Shown here: in pieces, positions 35,662-44,783 of the stretch | Layout: each line of letters begins with the position of its first letter | How positions within the stretch are numbered: position 1 is the stretch's first letter | From: Salinirubellus salinus | GTDB taxonomy: Archaea; Halobacteriota; Halobacteria; Halobacteriales; Haloarculaceae | Assembly: GCF_025231485.1 (NCBI RefSeq) | Contig: NZ_CP104003.1 | Span: 1,798,001-1,862,000, forward strand | Direction: 5' to 3' | Length of the DNA: 64,000 nt | Notes under the pieces: generated by a model | Told to the model about the DNA's origin: nothing | Seen by the model: only the letters and a program-made list of their open reading frames with translations | The model's database searches: none | Position numbers and translations under genes: made by a program

Positions 35662-35824
35662 GCGTTAGGGTAAGATTAGTCAATACTTCTGAGAGAAAAC
35701 GGATACGGCGAACCGGTCGGACACTCGGCAGTCGGCGGGCGGACGCCGTCGGGCGGCAGACGCCAGGTGACGGCCACGAGAGAGGTCACAAGGGATATAG
35801 GGACCCGCTCCCGTCTTCGCGGTA

Positions 35825-38182
35825 ATGGAGTACGGCCTCGTCGTCGTCTGGGCCGCGACGTACCTCGCGCTCGCACTCGCCGCCCTCCCGCTGTGTGGCG
35901 CACTGTTCCCTCGCTTCCCCGACCGTGGCGCCGCCTTCGCCCTGCCCGTCGCCCTCGCCGTCCTCGGCGTCGTGGGCTACCTCGTCGGTCACCTCGCCTT
36001 CGGGTGGCCCGCACTCGTCGCCGGGCTCGTCGTCCTCGTGGCCGGGTCGTACCTCGTCGGCGAGCGTGCCGACGCCGACCTCGACTACCGCGCGTTCGCC
36101 GAGTCGAGCGCCGTCTTCGTCCTCGCGTTCGTCCTCCTCGTCGCGGTGCGTGCCGTCGACCCTGCCGTCCACCCCATCGGCGGCGAGAAGTTCCTCGACT
36201 ACGGCCTGCTGCGATCGCTCCTGCGGGCGCCGGTCCTCCCGCCCGAGGACATGTGGTTCGCCGGCGAGCCGGTGAAGTACTACTACGGCGGACACCTGAT
36301 CACGGCGCTGCTGACCGATCTCACGTTCACCGCGCCGCGCTACGCCTACAACCTCGCGCTGGCGGGGTTCTACGCCACCGTCGTCACCGCCGCCTACGGG
36401 CTCGCCGGAGCCATCGCCGACGACTATGGCGTCTCGAACCGGCTGGCCGCCGGCCTCGGCGCGTTCTTCGTCGCGCTCGGAGCGAACCTCTACACCGCCG
36501 CTCAGACGCTCCTCTGGCTGCTCCCCGAGGGGCTCGCCGGGACCGTCGCGGGCGCCGTAGGCCTCCCGCAGTCGGCGCTCGCGTGGCGCCCCACCGAGTT
36601 CTCCTACTGGTCGGCGAGTCGCGTGATGTCCTCCGAGCCCGCGAATCCCGACGCCTTCGCGCTCATCACGGAGTTCCCCATCTTCGCGTGGCTCAACGGC
36701 GACCTCCACGCACACATGACGAGCACGGGGTTCCTCCTGCTCGTCGCGGCCATCTGTCTCGCCTACTGGCGGACCCCCGCCGAGGCGCTCATGCGCCGGC
36801 GACTGCTCGTCTTCGGCGCGGTGCCGCCGCTGGCGGGCCTCGTCGCGGTCGTCAACACCTGGTCGTTCCCGACGGTGCTGGGCGTGACGTGGCTCACGCT
36901 CGCGTTCGCACCCGCCACGCCGCTGTCGCTGTTGCCCCCACGGCTCGCCGACCTGGTGCCCGAGCCGGCCCGGGCGGACGGGAGCGGTGACTCCAGAGCG
37001 GACGGCGGGGTCGCGCTCACCGGCCGCCAGCTCCTCCGCGAGGAGCTCACCCGGACCGGCGGGGCGCTCGTCCTCGCCGCCGGCCTCGCCCTGCTGGGTC
37101 TGCTCTGGTCGCTCCCCTTCTGGCTCGGGACCGCCTCCGGCCGCTCCGTGGGCGTCGTCCCGGGCGTCAACCGGAGCGCGCTCGGCGGCCTCCTCCTCGT
37201 CCACGGTGGCTTCCTCCTCGTGTTCGTCCCCTACGTCGCCCGCCGCGGACTCGTGGCGGTCTCCCAGCCGTACCTCACGCTCGCGACCGTCGTGCTGTTC
37301 TCGCTGGCGGCGTGGTCGTTCGGCTTCGCCGGCCTCGCGCTGTTCGCCCCCCTGCTCGTCACCGGCTGGTATCTGCTGCGGACCCGGACCGACGCCGGCT
37401 TCGAGACGCTCCTGATGATCGGCGGACTTGGCATCGTCCTGCTCGTCGAGTTCCTCTACGTCGTCGAGGAGGCCGGCCCGGGTCGCCTCAACACCGTCTT
37501 CAAGACCTACGCACAGGTGTGGATGCTCTGGTCGGTCGCGGCGGGCGTGATGCTCGCGCGCCTCACCGCGGTCGGCCGTGACTCGCTCCCCGCGTTCGTC
37601 GGCCCGGACCGTTCGTGGCGCGTCGCGGGCGCCGTCCTCGCGGTGGTCCTCGTCTTCTCGACGGGCCTGTACGCCGGCTTCGCGCTCCCGCAGCACTTCG
37701 AGCGCGGCAGCGCCACCGCCAACGAGGTGGGCCCCACTCTCGACGCGGTCACGTTCGTCGGTATCCAGCACCCGCGCGAGGCCGAGGCCATCGGCTGGGT
37801 CGACTCGCTCTCCGGGACGCCCACCATCGTCACCGCCGCCCCCGGTGGCTACCGGTGGGACCCCTCGACCGGGAGAGGGGCGTCGGCTCCCGCCTCGCTG
37901 ACCGGGGTGCCGACCGTCGCCGGGTGGTACCACGAGCGGGGCTACCGCGGCGGCGAGGTGTTCGCCGCGCGCGTCGACGACGTCGAGACCATCTACACCG
38001 GGTCGGAGGCCGAGCAGGCCGCCCTGCTCGCCGAGTACGACGTCCAGTACGTCTACGTCGGCCCGGCCGAGCGCAACCGCTACGGCTCCATCACCGTCAC
38101 GGACAACGCGGGCGTCACGGTGGCCGAGTCGTTCGACGCGGTGACCATCTACCGCGTCGACCAGTCGGCGCTGGCGGGCTGA
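35825..38182 (+). CDS. DUF2298 multi-pass membrane protein (probable GT-C transferase)
   Basis: This 785-residue protein has about 16-18 transmembrane segments. Signatures are the GGEKFLDYGLLRSLLR motif (about 119-134), PPEDMWFAGEPVKYYYGGHL (139-157, the YYY motif) and EPANPDAFALITEFPIFAWLNGDLHAH. DUF2298 proteins have a GT-C-like layout and are thought to glycosylate or transfer glycans outside the membrane; the substrate is unknown. A soluble C-terminal domain (residues 640-785) follows. It is divergent from the GT2/GtrA pair, which fits a surface-sugar neighbourhood. GATATAG about 28 bases upstream suggests a leaderless start. Confidence 0.85.
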   Translation: MEYGLVVVWAATYLALALAALPLCGALFPRFPDRGAAFALPVALAVLGVVGYLVGHLAFGWPALVAGLVVLVAGSYLVGERADADLDYRAFAESSAVFVLAFVLLVAVRAVDPAVHPIGGEKFLDYGLLRSLLRAPVLPPEDMWFAGEPVKYYYGGHLITALLTDLTFTAPRYAYNLALAGFYATVVTAAYGLAGAIADDYGVSNRLAAGLGAFFVALGANLYTAAQTLLWLLPEGLAGTVAGAVGLPQSALAWRPTEFSYWSASRVMSSEPANPDAFALITEFPIFAWLNGDLHAHMTSTGFLLLVAAICLAYWRTPAEALMRRRLLVFGAVPPLAGLVAVVNTWSFPTVLGVTWLTLAFAPATPLSLLPPRLADLVPEPARADGSGDSRADGGVALTGRQLLREELTRTGGALVLAAGLALLGLLWSLPFWLGTASGRSVGVVPGVNRSALGGLLLVHGGFLLVFVPYVARRGLVAVSQPYLTLATVVLFSLAAWSFGFAGLALFAPLLVTGWYLLRTRTDAGFETLLMIGGLGIVLLVEFLYVVEEAGPGRLNTVFKTYAQVWMLWSVAAGVMLARLTAVGRDSLPAFVGPDRSWRVAGAVLAVVLVFSTGLYAGFALPQHFERGSATANEVGPTLDAVTFVGIQHPREAEAIGWVDSLSGTPTIVTAAPGGYRWDPSTGRGASAPASLTGVPTVAGWYHERGYRGGEVFAARVDDVETIYTGSEAEQAALLAEYDVQYVYVGPAERNRYGSITVTDNAGVTVAESFDAVTIYRVDQSALAG

Positions 38183-38266
38183 GGCGGACCGAGACCGGCA
38201 CAGGGGCCCGCCGGGAGCCGACGGGGAGTAGAAACCTTCTAATGCGTTTGCCACACACCTGCGGGT

Positions 38267-38728
38267 ATGGACACGTTCGCCCTGGCGACCGGTGACCTGT
38301 TCTCGCTGTTCGGGCCGGTCGATACGTATCTGGCGCCGTACATCACGTACGTGCTGCTCGGACTGCTCGTCGTGAACATGGTGTTCCGGGCCGTCGAGTA
38401 CAACCAGCACGTCTCACAGGCCGAGGATGGGGGGGCCGACGCGCTCACCCGCAATGCCGGCCGCGTCGCCACCAACTTCCTCCTCGTGGTCGGGTCGTTC
38501 TACTACCTCACCGTGGAGCCGCACGGCGGGATGGTGTTCTCCGTGCTGTTCCTCGGCGTCTTCATCACCGACCTGTTCGAGTTCGAGTCCCGGAAGGTCG
38601 AAGCCCGCCGTGGCATCCCCATCGAGCGGCCGAAAGGCGCCATCGCCGCGTCGTTCCTCAGCCTGCTCTACATCGCCTACCAGACGCTGTTCTTCGTCAT
38701 CGCGCCGGTCTGGAACGGAATCGTCTAA
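38267..38728 (+). CDS. Haloarchaeal four-helix membrane protein of unknown function
   Basis: This 153-residue protein has hydrophobic segments at about 25-40, 66-84, 89-107 and 128-150. A conserved-looking FRAVEYNQHVSQAEDGG loop and KVEARRGIPIERPKGAIAASF lie between helices. I recall similar proteins in most haloarchaea but cannot name the family with certainty. It stands alone, followed by two hairpins before the converging NAD-kinase-like gene. Confidence 0.7.
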   Translation: MDTFALATGDLFSLFGPVDTYLAPYITYVLLGLLVVNMVFRAVEYNQHVSQAEDGGADALTRNAGRVATNFLLVVGSFYYLTVEPHGGMVFSVLFLGVFITDLFEFESRKVEARRGIPIERPKGAIAASFLSLLYIAYQTLFFVIAPVWNGIV

Positions 38729-38750
38729 CGCCACCACTGTTTCCTCGTCG

Positions 38751-38813
38751 GGTGCCCGCTTCGCGGGCACCGCTCCTCGCAGGAACTGGACGAAAACTGC
38801 GCCGCTCGCGGCG
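38751..38813. terminator. Two strong hairpins between convergent genes
   Basis: GGTGCCCGC-TTC-GCGGGCACC (38751-38771) has a perfect 9-base stem. CGCCGC-TC-GCGGCG (38800-38813) has a perfect 6-base stem. They lie between converging genes and may limit read-through from both sides, although T-runs are weak. Confidence 0.4.
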
Positions 38814-38868
38814 GGTGAGTGTCCTCGACGACACCGCACTGCCCCGCGACAGTCAGCTGCCTGCCCGG

Positions 38869-39612
38869 TCAGTCGAAGAATCCCAGACTCTCCTCGACGA
38901 CGGCCAGCGTCAGACTCCCGTCGCGGCGAATCCGGAGTCGCTCGCCCGCCACCACCAGACCCGAGGATCGGCCGTCGGCAAGCAGTTCGACGGGTGTCTC
39001 GTCGCGTTCGACCCGGAGGCCGACGCTGTCCTCGTCGAGCACCCACGAGTCGACGTTCGTGGCGAACGGCGAGATGGGGATGACCGACACCACGCCCGTG
39101 CCGGGGGCGACGACCGCACCGTCGGCCGCGCGGGCGTACCCCTGTGACCCGGCCGGCGTGGCGACGACGACACCGTCCGCCCGGAAGCTCTGGACGCGCT
39201 CCGCACCACACCAGACGGTGTACTCCGAGATTCGGGCCGGTTCGTCCGTGACGAGCATCAGATCGAACAGGGCCACCGTCTCGCCGAGCGGCGTCACCGC
39301 ACGGAGGAGCGGCCGCTCGACGGTGTCGAACGCGCCGCGCACGAGGTGGGTGACGGCGTCGACGCCGAGTGCCGGGACCGACCGGAGCGCCGCCCCCGCA
39401 CCGAACGGGAGCACCGGCACGTCCACCCCGGCACGGACGAGGTCGACCACCGCGGGTTCGCCGGCCGCGACCACCACGTCCGGGTCACTCTCGAGGACCG
39501 ACCGAGCCTCCCCCTGGACCGTCTCGACCCCGCGGTCGACGAGCGCGTCGACGACGGCCGGGTGCTCACCGGCCACGCCGACGACACCCGCGCCCTCCGA
39601 CGGTCCGTCCAT
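38869..39612 (-). CDS. NAD kinase-like protein with altered active-site loop
   Basis: This 247-residue protein matches the C-terminal beta domain of NAD/NADH kinases: VVATPAGSQGYARAADGAVVAPGTGVVSVIPISPFAT. The diagnostic GGDGT motif of the N-terminal domain is replaced by AAGEPAVVDL (50-59), so the catalytic Asp is missing. The domain is also about 30 residues shorter than in active enzymes. It may be an inactive regulator or have another substrate. I started at the ATG at 39612 (MDGPSEGAG). It is upstream of, and distinct from, the polyprenyl synthase on the same strand. Confidence 0.75.
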   Translation of the reverse strand: MDGPSEGAGVVGVAGEHPAVVDALVDRGVETVQGEARSVLESDPDVVVAAGEPAVVDLVRAGVDVPVLPFGAGAALRSVPALGVDAVTHLVRGAFDTVERPLLRAVTPLGETVALFDLMLVTDEPARISEYTVWCGAERVQSFRADGVVVATPAGSQGYARAADGAVVAPGTGVVSVIPISPFATNVDSWVLDEDSVGLRVERDETPVELLADGRSSGLVVAGERLRIRRDGSLTLAVVEESLGFFD

Positions 39613-39695
39613 ACTCGGCTCGTCGGACCGCCCCGGCAAAAGCCTGCGGGATACGCCGCTCGCCGGGGGGGCTCGGGCCGGTCGGCCGGCCGCCC

Positions 39696-40757
39696 TCAGA
39701 CCTCCCGGTCGACGACGAAACGGGTGAACTCCGCGAGGCGGTCCGCGCCCGCCTCCGTCAGGTCGGCCTCGTCGAGGTGCGCCCGCGCGTCGGCCGCGAG
39801 GTCGGCCGCGAACTCGCGGGCGTACTCGACGGCACCGGCGTCCTGCAGGATCTCGATAGCCTCGAGGACCTCCGCGTCGGTGTTCGTCTCGGCCTGCAGG
39901 AGGGACTCCAGCCGGGCCGCGGTCTCCTCGTCGACGCGGTTGGCCGCGTGGATGACCAGCAACGTCTTCTTCCCCTCGCGGACGTCGTTGCCCAGCCCCT
40001 TGCCGAACTCGCCGCCGTGTTCCATCGCGTACTCCACGTCGAGGATGTCGTCGGCGATCTGGAACGCCACGGACATCGACTCGGCGTAGCGGGCGACCGC
40101 CTCCTCGCTCGCCTCGTTGTCGGTGACGGTGGCGGCGAGCCGGGCGACGATGCGGCCCAGACACCCGGTCTTGCAGGCACACATCTCGAGGTACTCCGAC
40201 TCGGTCACCTCGACGGCGGTCTGGTTGTGCCAGACGATGTCCATCCCCTGGCCGAGGTGGGTCCGGTTCAGCTCGTGCATCAGCATCTCGTAGGCCGCGA
40301 GGCGGCGCTCGGCGGGGAGGTCGGCGGGGTTCCGCGTGACGACCTTCAGCGGCAGGAAGTACATCGCGTTGCCGGCGTTCAGCGCCACATCGGTACCGTA
40401 GACGTGGTGGAGCGCCTCGCCACCTCGACGCATCGTCGCGCCGTCCTCCACGTCGTCGACCACGATGGTCCCGTTGTGGAGTATCTCGGGGATGCAGGCG
40501 TACTCCAGGTACCGCTCGGGGTCGTCGTCGAACGCCTCGACGAGCATCAGGAACAGCACCGCTCGCCACCGCTTGCCGCCCCGGTCCAGCAGCTCCCAGA
40601 TGGGGTCCGAGAGCGCCCGCTGGACCGCCTCGGCGTCGTACTCGTAGGTAGGGGCCCCGAAGAACTCCGCGAGGTACTCCGTGGTGACCTCCCGCGGGAG
40701 GAGCTCGGCTATCGTTGCGTCCACGGCGGGCCGCCACTCCGCGAGGGTCTCGCGCAT
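39696..40757 (-). CDS. idsA: Polyprenyl (geranylgeranyl/farnesyl) diphosphate synthase
   Basis: The 353-residue protein has both aspartate-rich motifs, DDVED (101-105, followed by GATMRRG) and DDILD (236-240), plus GGKRWRAVLF near 60 and GKKTLLVIH near 262. It condenses isopentenyl diphosphate with allylic diphosphates for archaeal lipids and quinones. The residues before the first motif (GTIVV) are small, consistent with a C20 or longer product, but chain length is not certain. It is on the minus strand, divergent from the M28 peptidase. Confidence 0.93.
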   Translation of the reverse strand: MRETLAEWRPAVDATIAELLPREVTTEYLAEFFGAPTYEYDAEAVQRALSDPIWELLDRGGKRWRAVLFLMLVEAFDDDPERYLEYACIPEILHNGTIVVDDVEDGATMRRGGEALHHVYGTDVALNAGNAMYFLPLKVVTRNPADLPAERRLAAYEMLMHELNRTHLGQGMDIVWHNQTAVEVTESEYLEMCACKTGCLGRIVARLAATVTDNEASEEAVARYAESMSVAFQIADDILDVEYAMEHGGEFGKGLGNDVREGKKTLLVIHAANRVDEETAARLESLLQAETNTDAEVLEAIEILQDAGAVEYAREFAADLAADARAHLDEADLTEAGADRLAEFTRFVVDREV

Positions 40758-40886
40758 ATCTCGGCCAGCCACCCGGAAGGTAAAAAGGCTGTCTTGCACG
40801 TCCGGCGTGTGACTCGCCGGCAGACGCCCCACGGGCGGGGGACCCGGTTGCCCAACACCTATGCTGAGCGCGCCCGCCCTCACCGT

Positions 40887-42197
40887 ATGACCGACCACGA
40901 CTGGATCGCGGACACCTTCACGAGCGACACCGGCTGGAGCCACCTCGAGACGCTCGTCGACATCGGCGACCGGATGGCCGGGAGTCCGGGCGAGCGCGAG
41001 GCGGCCGAGGCCACCCGCGACGCACTCGACGCCGTGGGTGCCCGCGACGCCCACCTCGAGGAGTTCGACGTCCAGGGCTGGGTCCGAGGCGACTCCCGCA
41101 TCGAGGCCGGCGACACCGAACAGGCGTGCATCGCGCTCCCGCGCTCGCCCGCCGGCGAGGTGACCGGCGAACTCGTCGACGTGGGCTACGGCCTCCCCGA
41201 GGACTTCGAGGACGCCGACCTCTCCGGGAAGGTGGTGATGGCCGCCTCGAACGTCCCCTCGTGGTACGACCGGTTCGTCCACCGCCGCGAGAAGTACTAC
41301 TACGCCGTGCAGGCGGGCGCGGCGGCGTTCGTCTTCCACAACCACGTCGAGGGCTGTCTCGCGCCCACGGGCTCGGTGGGGACCGAGGACGCCCCCATCG
41401 GCGACGTGCCCGCCGTCGGCGTCTCGAAGGAGGTCGGCGCCCGCCTCCGCCGCCGCTTCGAGGACGACGAGGTGACCGTCGCCGTCGACTGCGAGGCGCC
41501 CGACGCCACCAGTCAGAACGTCCACGCCGACCTCGGGCCGGACACCGAGGAGTGCGTCCTCCTCACCAGCCACGTCGACGCCCACGACATCGCCGAGGGC
41601 GCGATGGACAACGGGGCGGGGACGGCCGTCGTCGTCGAGGTGGCGAAGGCGCTCGCGGCCCGCGAGGACGACCTCGACACGCGCGTCCACGTCCTCGTCT
41701 ACGGTGCCGAGGAGGTCGGCCTCGTCGGCTCGCACCACGACGCCGACGTTCGCGACCACGGCTCGATCGAGGGCATCGTCAACAACGACGGCGTCGTCCG
41801 CGGGCGCACGCTCAAGCTCTACACCCACGGGTTCGACGGTCTCGAATCGGCCGCCGAGACGGTGGCAGAGCGGTTCGACCACCCCGTGAACACGACGCCC
41901 CGACTCGGGCCGCACTCGGACCACTGGCCCTACGTCCAGTGGGGCGTCCCGGGCATCCACGTGATGAGCGAGACGGGCGACGAAGGCCGTGGCTGGGGCC
42001 ACACCCGCGCGGACACGCTCGACAAGCTCGAGTCGAGGGACCTCCGCGAGCAGGCCATCCTGCTGACGGAACTCACCGTCCACCTCGCCGATTCGGCGAC
42101 GGCGGTCGAACACCGCGACCCCGAGTCCATCGCCGAGCAACTGGAGGCCGAGGACCTCGCGCCCGGGATGAAGGTGACCGGCGACTGGCCGTACTGA
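40887..42197 (+). CDS. M28-family zinc aminopeptidase with PA domain
   Basis: The 436-residue protein has the M28 metal set in order: His-x-Asp in TSHVDAHDIAEG, Asp in MDNGAGT, Glu-Glu in YGAEEVGLVGS, Asp in VNNDGV and His in PHSDHWPY. A protease-associated region (KVVMAASNVPSWYDRFV to VPAVGVSKEVG) lies before the second half of the metal domain. No signal peptide is seen, so it is probably cytoplasmic, although many M28 enzymes are exported. It probably cleaves N-terminal residues from peptides. Confidence 0.9.
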   Translation: MTDHDWIADTFTSDTGWSHLETLVDIGDRMAGSPGEREAAEATRDALDAVGARDAHLEEFDVQGWVRGDSRIEAGDTEQACIALPRSPAGEVTGELVDVGYGLPEDFEDADLSGKVVMAASNVPSWYDRFVHRREKYYYAVQAGAAAFVFHNHVEGCLAPTGSVGTEDAPIGDVPAVGVSKEVGARLRRRFEDDEVTVAVDCEAPDATSQNVHADLGPDTEECVLLTSHVDAHDIAEGAMDNGAGTAVVVEVAKALAAREDDLDTRVHVLVYGAEEVGLVGSHHDADVRDHGSIEGIVNNDGVVRGRTLKLYTHGFDGLESAAETVAERFDHPVNTTPRLGPHSDHWPYVQWGVPGIHVMSETGDEGRGWGHTRADTLDKLESRDLREQAILLTELTVHLADSATAVEHRDPESIAEQLEAEDLAPGMKVTGDWPY

Positions 42198-42237
42198 AGC
42201 CGCAAGACACACACGGGGGGCACCGATTGGTCCGCCC

Positions 42238-43119
42238 ATGCGAGCCCTCCTCCTGCTCGTCTGTGGGTGCTGTCTGCTCGCCGGCTGTGGCGGCCTCGTG
42301 CCCCACGACGGGCCCGCCTCCCCGACCTCCGAACCGACGGTCACGCCCGCACCCGTCCCCGACGACAGCGCGCCCGTCGTGCTCCCCGGCGTCGGTGCGG
42401 ACGGTCCGAACGAGACCGAGCGGTTCCGGGCGGTCAACCACGAGGCGTTCGAGAACACCTCGCTCCGGACCCGGACGGTCTTCCAGCTGGAGACCGTCGA
42501 CGACGGGTCGCCGCTCGCGCGCGCCATCACCACCCGACGGGTCGAGAACTCGACGACGATGCGGTTCGAGTTCCAGCAGTACGCTCCCGACCTGGGCGAG
42601 TACGCACCGACCGACGTCTCCGTGTGGGTCGGTCCCGACGCGGCCTTCGAGCGGGTAGAACAGCACGGCGGGACCACCGTCACCCAGCGGCCGGCGAACC
42701 CGCGGGACGTGCGCCGCGTGGTCCGTCCCGACCCCGAGCCGCTCGTCGAGACGCTGGGCTCGACGACGCTCCGACGGGAGGACCGCTACACGGTCGACGG
42801 CGAGACGTGGTACGTCCTGACCGGCGAGCGTGACCGACTCCCGGCGTTCGTCGACCGGGTGGAGACGACCGAGAACCGCGACGTGACCCTCACCGCGAGG
42901 GTGGACGCCACCGGCGTCGTCCGTGCGTTCGTCATCGAGTGGCGCGGCGAGTTCCGGGACGAGGCGGTGTGTGGGACCTACGCGGTCCGCCTCCAGCAGG
43001 TGGGTGACGTCACGGCCCCGCGGCCGACGTGGGTCGAGCGTCTGCACGAAGCGACGCCGACACGGGACACCACCGCGCCGGGGACGCCGACACCCAGCTC
43101 GGCGCGGGACGGCCGTTAA
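42238..43119 (+). CDS. Haloarchaeal lipoprotein (DUF7537-like)
   Basis: This 293-residue protein begins with a signal peptide and lipobox (LLLVCGCCLLAGCGG, lipid Cys17). A Pro/Thr-rich linker and a beta-rich domain follow (NTSLRTRTVFQLETVDDGS, TVDGETWYVLTGERD, VTLTARVDATGVVRAFVIEWRG). Many haloarchaea have such proteins in several copies; I recall the name DUF7537. Its likely site is the outer face of the membrane. Function unknown. Confidence 0.78.
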   Translation: MRALLLLVCGCCLLAGCGGLVPHDGPASPTSEPTVTPAPVPDDSAPVVLPGVGADGPNETERFRAVNHEAFENTSLRTRTVFQLETVDDGSPLARAITTRRVENSTTMRFEFQQYAPDLGEYAPTDVSVWVGPDAAFERVEQHGGTTVTQRPANPRDVRRVVRPDPEPLVETLGSTTLRREDRYTVDGETWYVLTGERDRLPAFVDRVETTENRDVTLTARVDATGVVRAFVIEWRGEFRDEAVCGTYAVRLQQVGDVTAPRPTWVERLHEATPTRDTTAPGTPTPSSARDGR

Positions 43120-43144
43120 GGTCACAGCGCCCCTCCAGGGCGGT

Positions 43145-43942
43145 ATGGACAGCCAAGTCCACCTGCTCGACCGCGGACGCATCCAGGCCGACCTGAACTT
43201 CGTCCTCGACGGGAACGTGGTCGCCACCGCGAGCGACCCGAACCCGGACCTCGAGTACGGCGAGTTCGCGGTCTGGAACCTGCTGGTCGACCACCCCGAG
43301 GGGCTGGTGCTGTGGGACACCGGCTCGCACCCCGAGTCGGCAGAGGGCTACTGGCCCGCGCCGCTGTTCGAGGCGTTCGCGCACCACGACGCCGGCGAGC
43401 GCGACCTCGACACCGCCCTCTCCGAGCGCGGCTACGCGGTCGACGACGTCGACGCCGTCGTGATGAGCCACCTCCACCTCGACCACGCCGGTGGGCTCCA
43501 CCGCTTCGCGGGGACAGACGTGCCCGTCTACGTACACGGCGAGGAACTCAAGTTCGCGTACTACTCGGCGAAGACAACCGAGGGGTCGGTCGCCTACTGG
43601 GCGCCGGACTTCGACCACGAGCTGAACTGGCAGGTCGTCCACGGCGACCGGACGCTGTTCGACGGGTTCGAGTTGCTCCACCTGCCGGGGCACACCCCCG
43701 GGCTGCTGGGCGCCGAGATCGAGACGGTCGACGGCCCCCTGCTCGTGGTCGGCGACGAGGCGTACATGGAGGCGAACTACGAGGCCGGCCAGTCGATGGC
43801 CTCCTCGCTGCTCTGGGACAACCGGGCGTGGTTCGACTCGCTCCAGCGGCTGCGCGAGCGCGAACGCCGGACGGGAGCGGACGTGCTCCTCGGACACGAC
43901 CCGTCGATGCTGGAGCGCTACGGCGACGGCTGGCTCGCCTGA
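43145..43942 (+). CDS. N-acyl homoserine lactonase-family metallo-beta-lactamase fold hydrolase
   Basis: This 265-residue MBL-fold protein has the complete dinuclear zinc set: H109-L-H-L-D113-H114, His183 in LPGHTPG, Asp204 in VVGDEAYM and His251 in LLGHDP. The overall order and the NLLVDHPEGLVLWDTGSHPE start match AiiA-like AHL lactonases. Substrates in archaea are not established; lactone detoxification or quorum interference are possible. It follows the lipoprotein gene after 25 bases. Confidence 0.85.
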   Translation: MDSQVHLLDRGRIQADLNFVLDGNVVATASDPNPDLEYGEFAVWNLLVDHPEGLVLWDTGSHPESAEGYWPAPLFEAFAHHDAGERDLDTALSERGYAVDDVDAVVMSHLHLDHAGGLHRFAGTDVPVYVHGEELKFAYYSAKTTEGSVAYWAPDFDHELNWQVVHGDRTLFDGFELLHLPGHTPGLLGAEIETVDGPLLVVGDEAYMEANYEAGQSMASSLLWDNRAWFDSLQRLRERERRTGADVLLGHDPSMLERYGDGWLA

Positions 43943-43955
43943 GCCCCCGAGCAGA

Positions 43956-44672
43956 CTACGACGGTCGCCACTCGCCGTCGAAGCCGGCGAGCCCGCGGAC
44001 CCTGACCTCCGGCGTCGACTCGGTCGACGCGGCCGTCGGCGTCGCCTCCGACCCGGTGGCCGGTCCGGGGTCGGCGTGCGCATCGCCAGCGGCGTCGGCC
44101 TCGACCCCATCGGCGTCCGGGGCGCGTAGGCCGACCTCTCCGTCGAACAGCTGGACGAACGTGCGGAAGGTCTGTTCCGTGTGCGACCCCTCGTCGATGG
44201 TGTAGAGCCCGACGCCCTCCGAGCGCCGGACGTGAGCGGTCAGCACGGAGAGGAAGCGGAACACGGGCGCCTCGTCGGCGTAGACGAGGAGCGTCGAGAT
44301 GGAGTCGACGACCACCACCGGCGAGTCCGCGTCCGCGAGGAACCGCGAGACGGGCATGCTCACGCCGGTCAGGTCGGCGGGCGAGGAGACGGTGCTGACG
44401 GGACCGACGGGGTCGGTCCGTCCCGGCGAGCAGTCGACGACGGCGACGTGCCCGGCCGCGAGGAGTCGCTCCGGGAGCGACCGGGCACCGGACGTGGCGG
44501 TCACGACGAGGACGTCGCGGCCGGCAGTCGCGGCGGCCGTCGCCACGTCGACGACGAACGCCCGCTTGCCGACCAGCGGGCCGCCGGAGACGAGGAGGTT
44601 CTCACCCGTCGTGTCGGCGAGCGCCGCGCTCGTCGACTCACGGCCTGCCGCCCGTCCGCTAGCCTCACTCAT
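43956..44672 (-). CDS. RecA-like (KaiC/DUF7504-type) protein
   Basis: This 238-residue protein has a P-loop-like NLLVSGGPLVGKRAFVVDVA and a Walker-B-like strand PVVVVDSISTLLVYADE. GVGLYTIDEGSHTEQTFRTFVQLFDGEVGLR resembles the end of KaiC-like domains. Unlike the ATPase at 7.1 kb it keeps the Gly-Lys. The C-terminal 50 residues are disordered and acidic. Such proteins in haloarchaea are linked to signal transduction; a specific partner is not visible. I chose the ATG at 44672 rather than the longer frame. Confidence 0.72.
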   Translation of the reverse strand: MSEASGRAAGRESTSAALADTTGENLLVSGGPLVGKRAFVVDVATAAATAGRDVLVVTATSGARSLPERLLAAGHVAVVDCSPGRTDPVGPVSTVSSPADLTGVSMPVSRFLADADSPVVVVDSISTLLVYADEAPVFRFLSVLTAHVRRSEGVGLYTIDEGSHTEQTFRTFVQLFDGEVGLRAPDADGVEADAAGDAHADPGPATGSEATPTAASTESTPEVRVRGLAGFDGEWRPS

Positions 44673-44783
44673 GCCGCAATCTGTCACGACTCTCGGAGTG
44701 TCATCATATAGAACTTGTGACGAGGGCATCCGGACGTCTGACGCGAGCCTGGAGGCCGGGGCAGGCGTGACGGACGCGCCCGT

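Noticed and set aside
35786-38410. 874-codon open frame on the minus strand
   Set aside because: It is antisense to the DUF2298 gene, with low-complexity Glu/Arg/Gly content.
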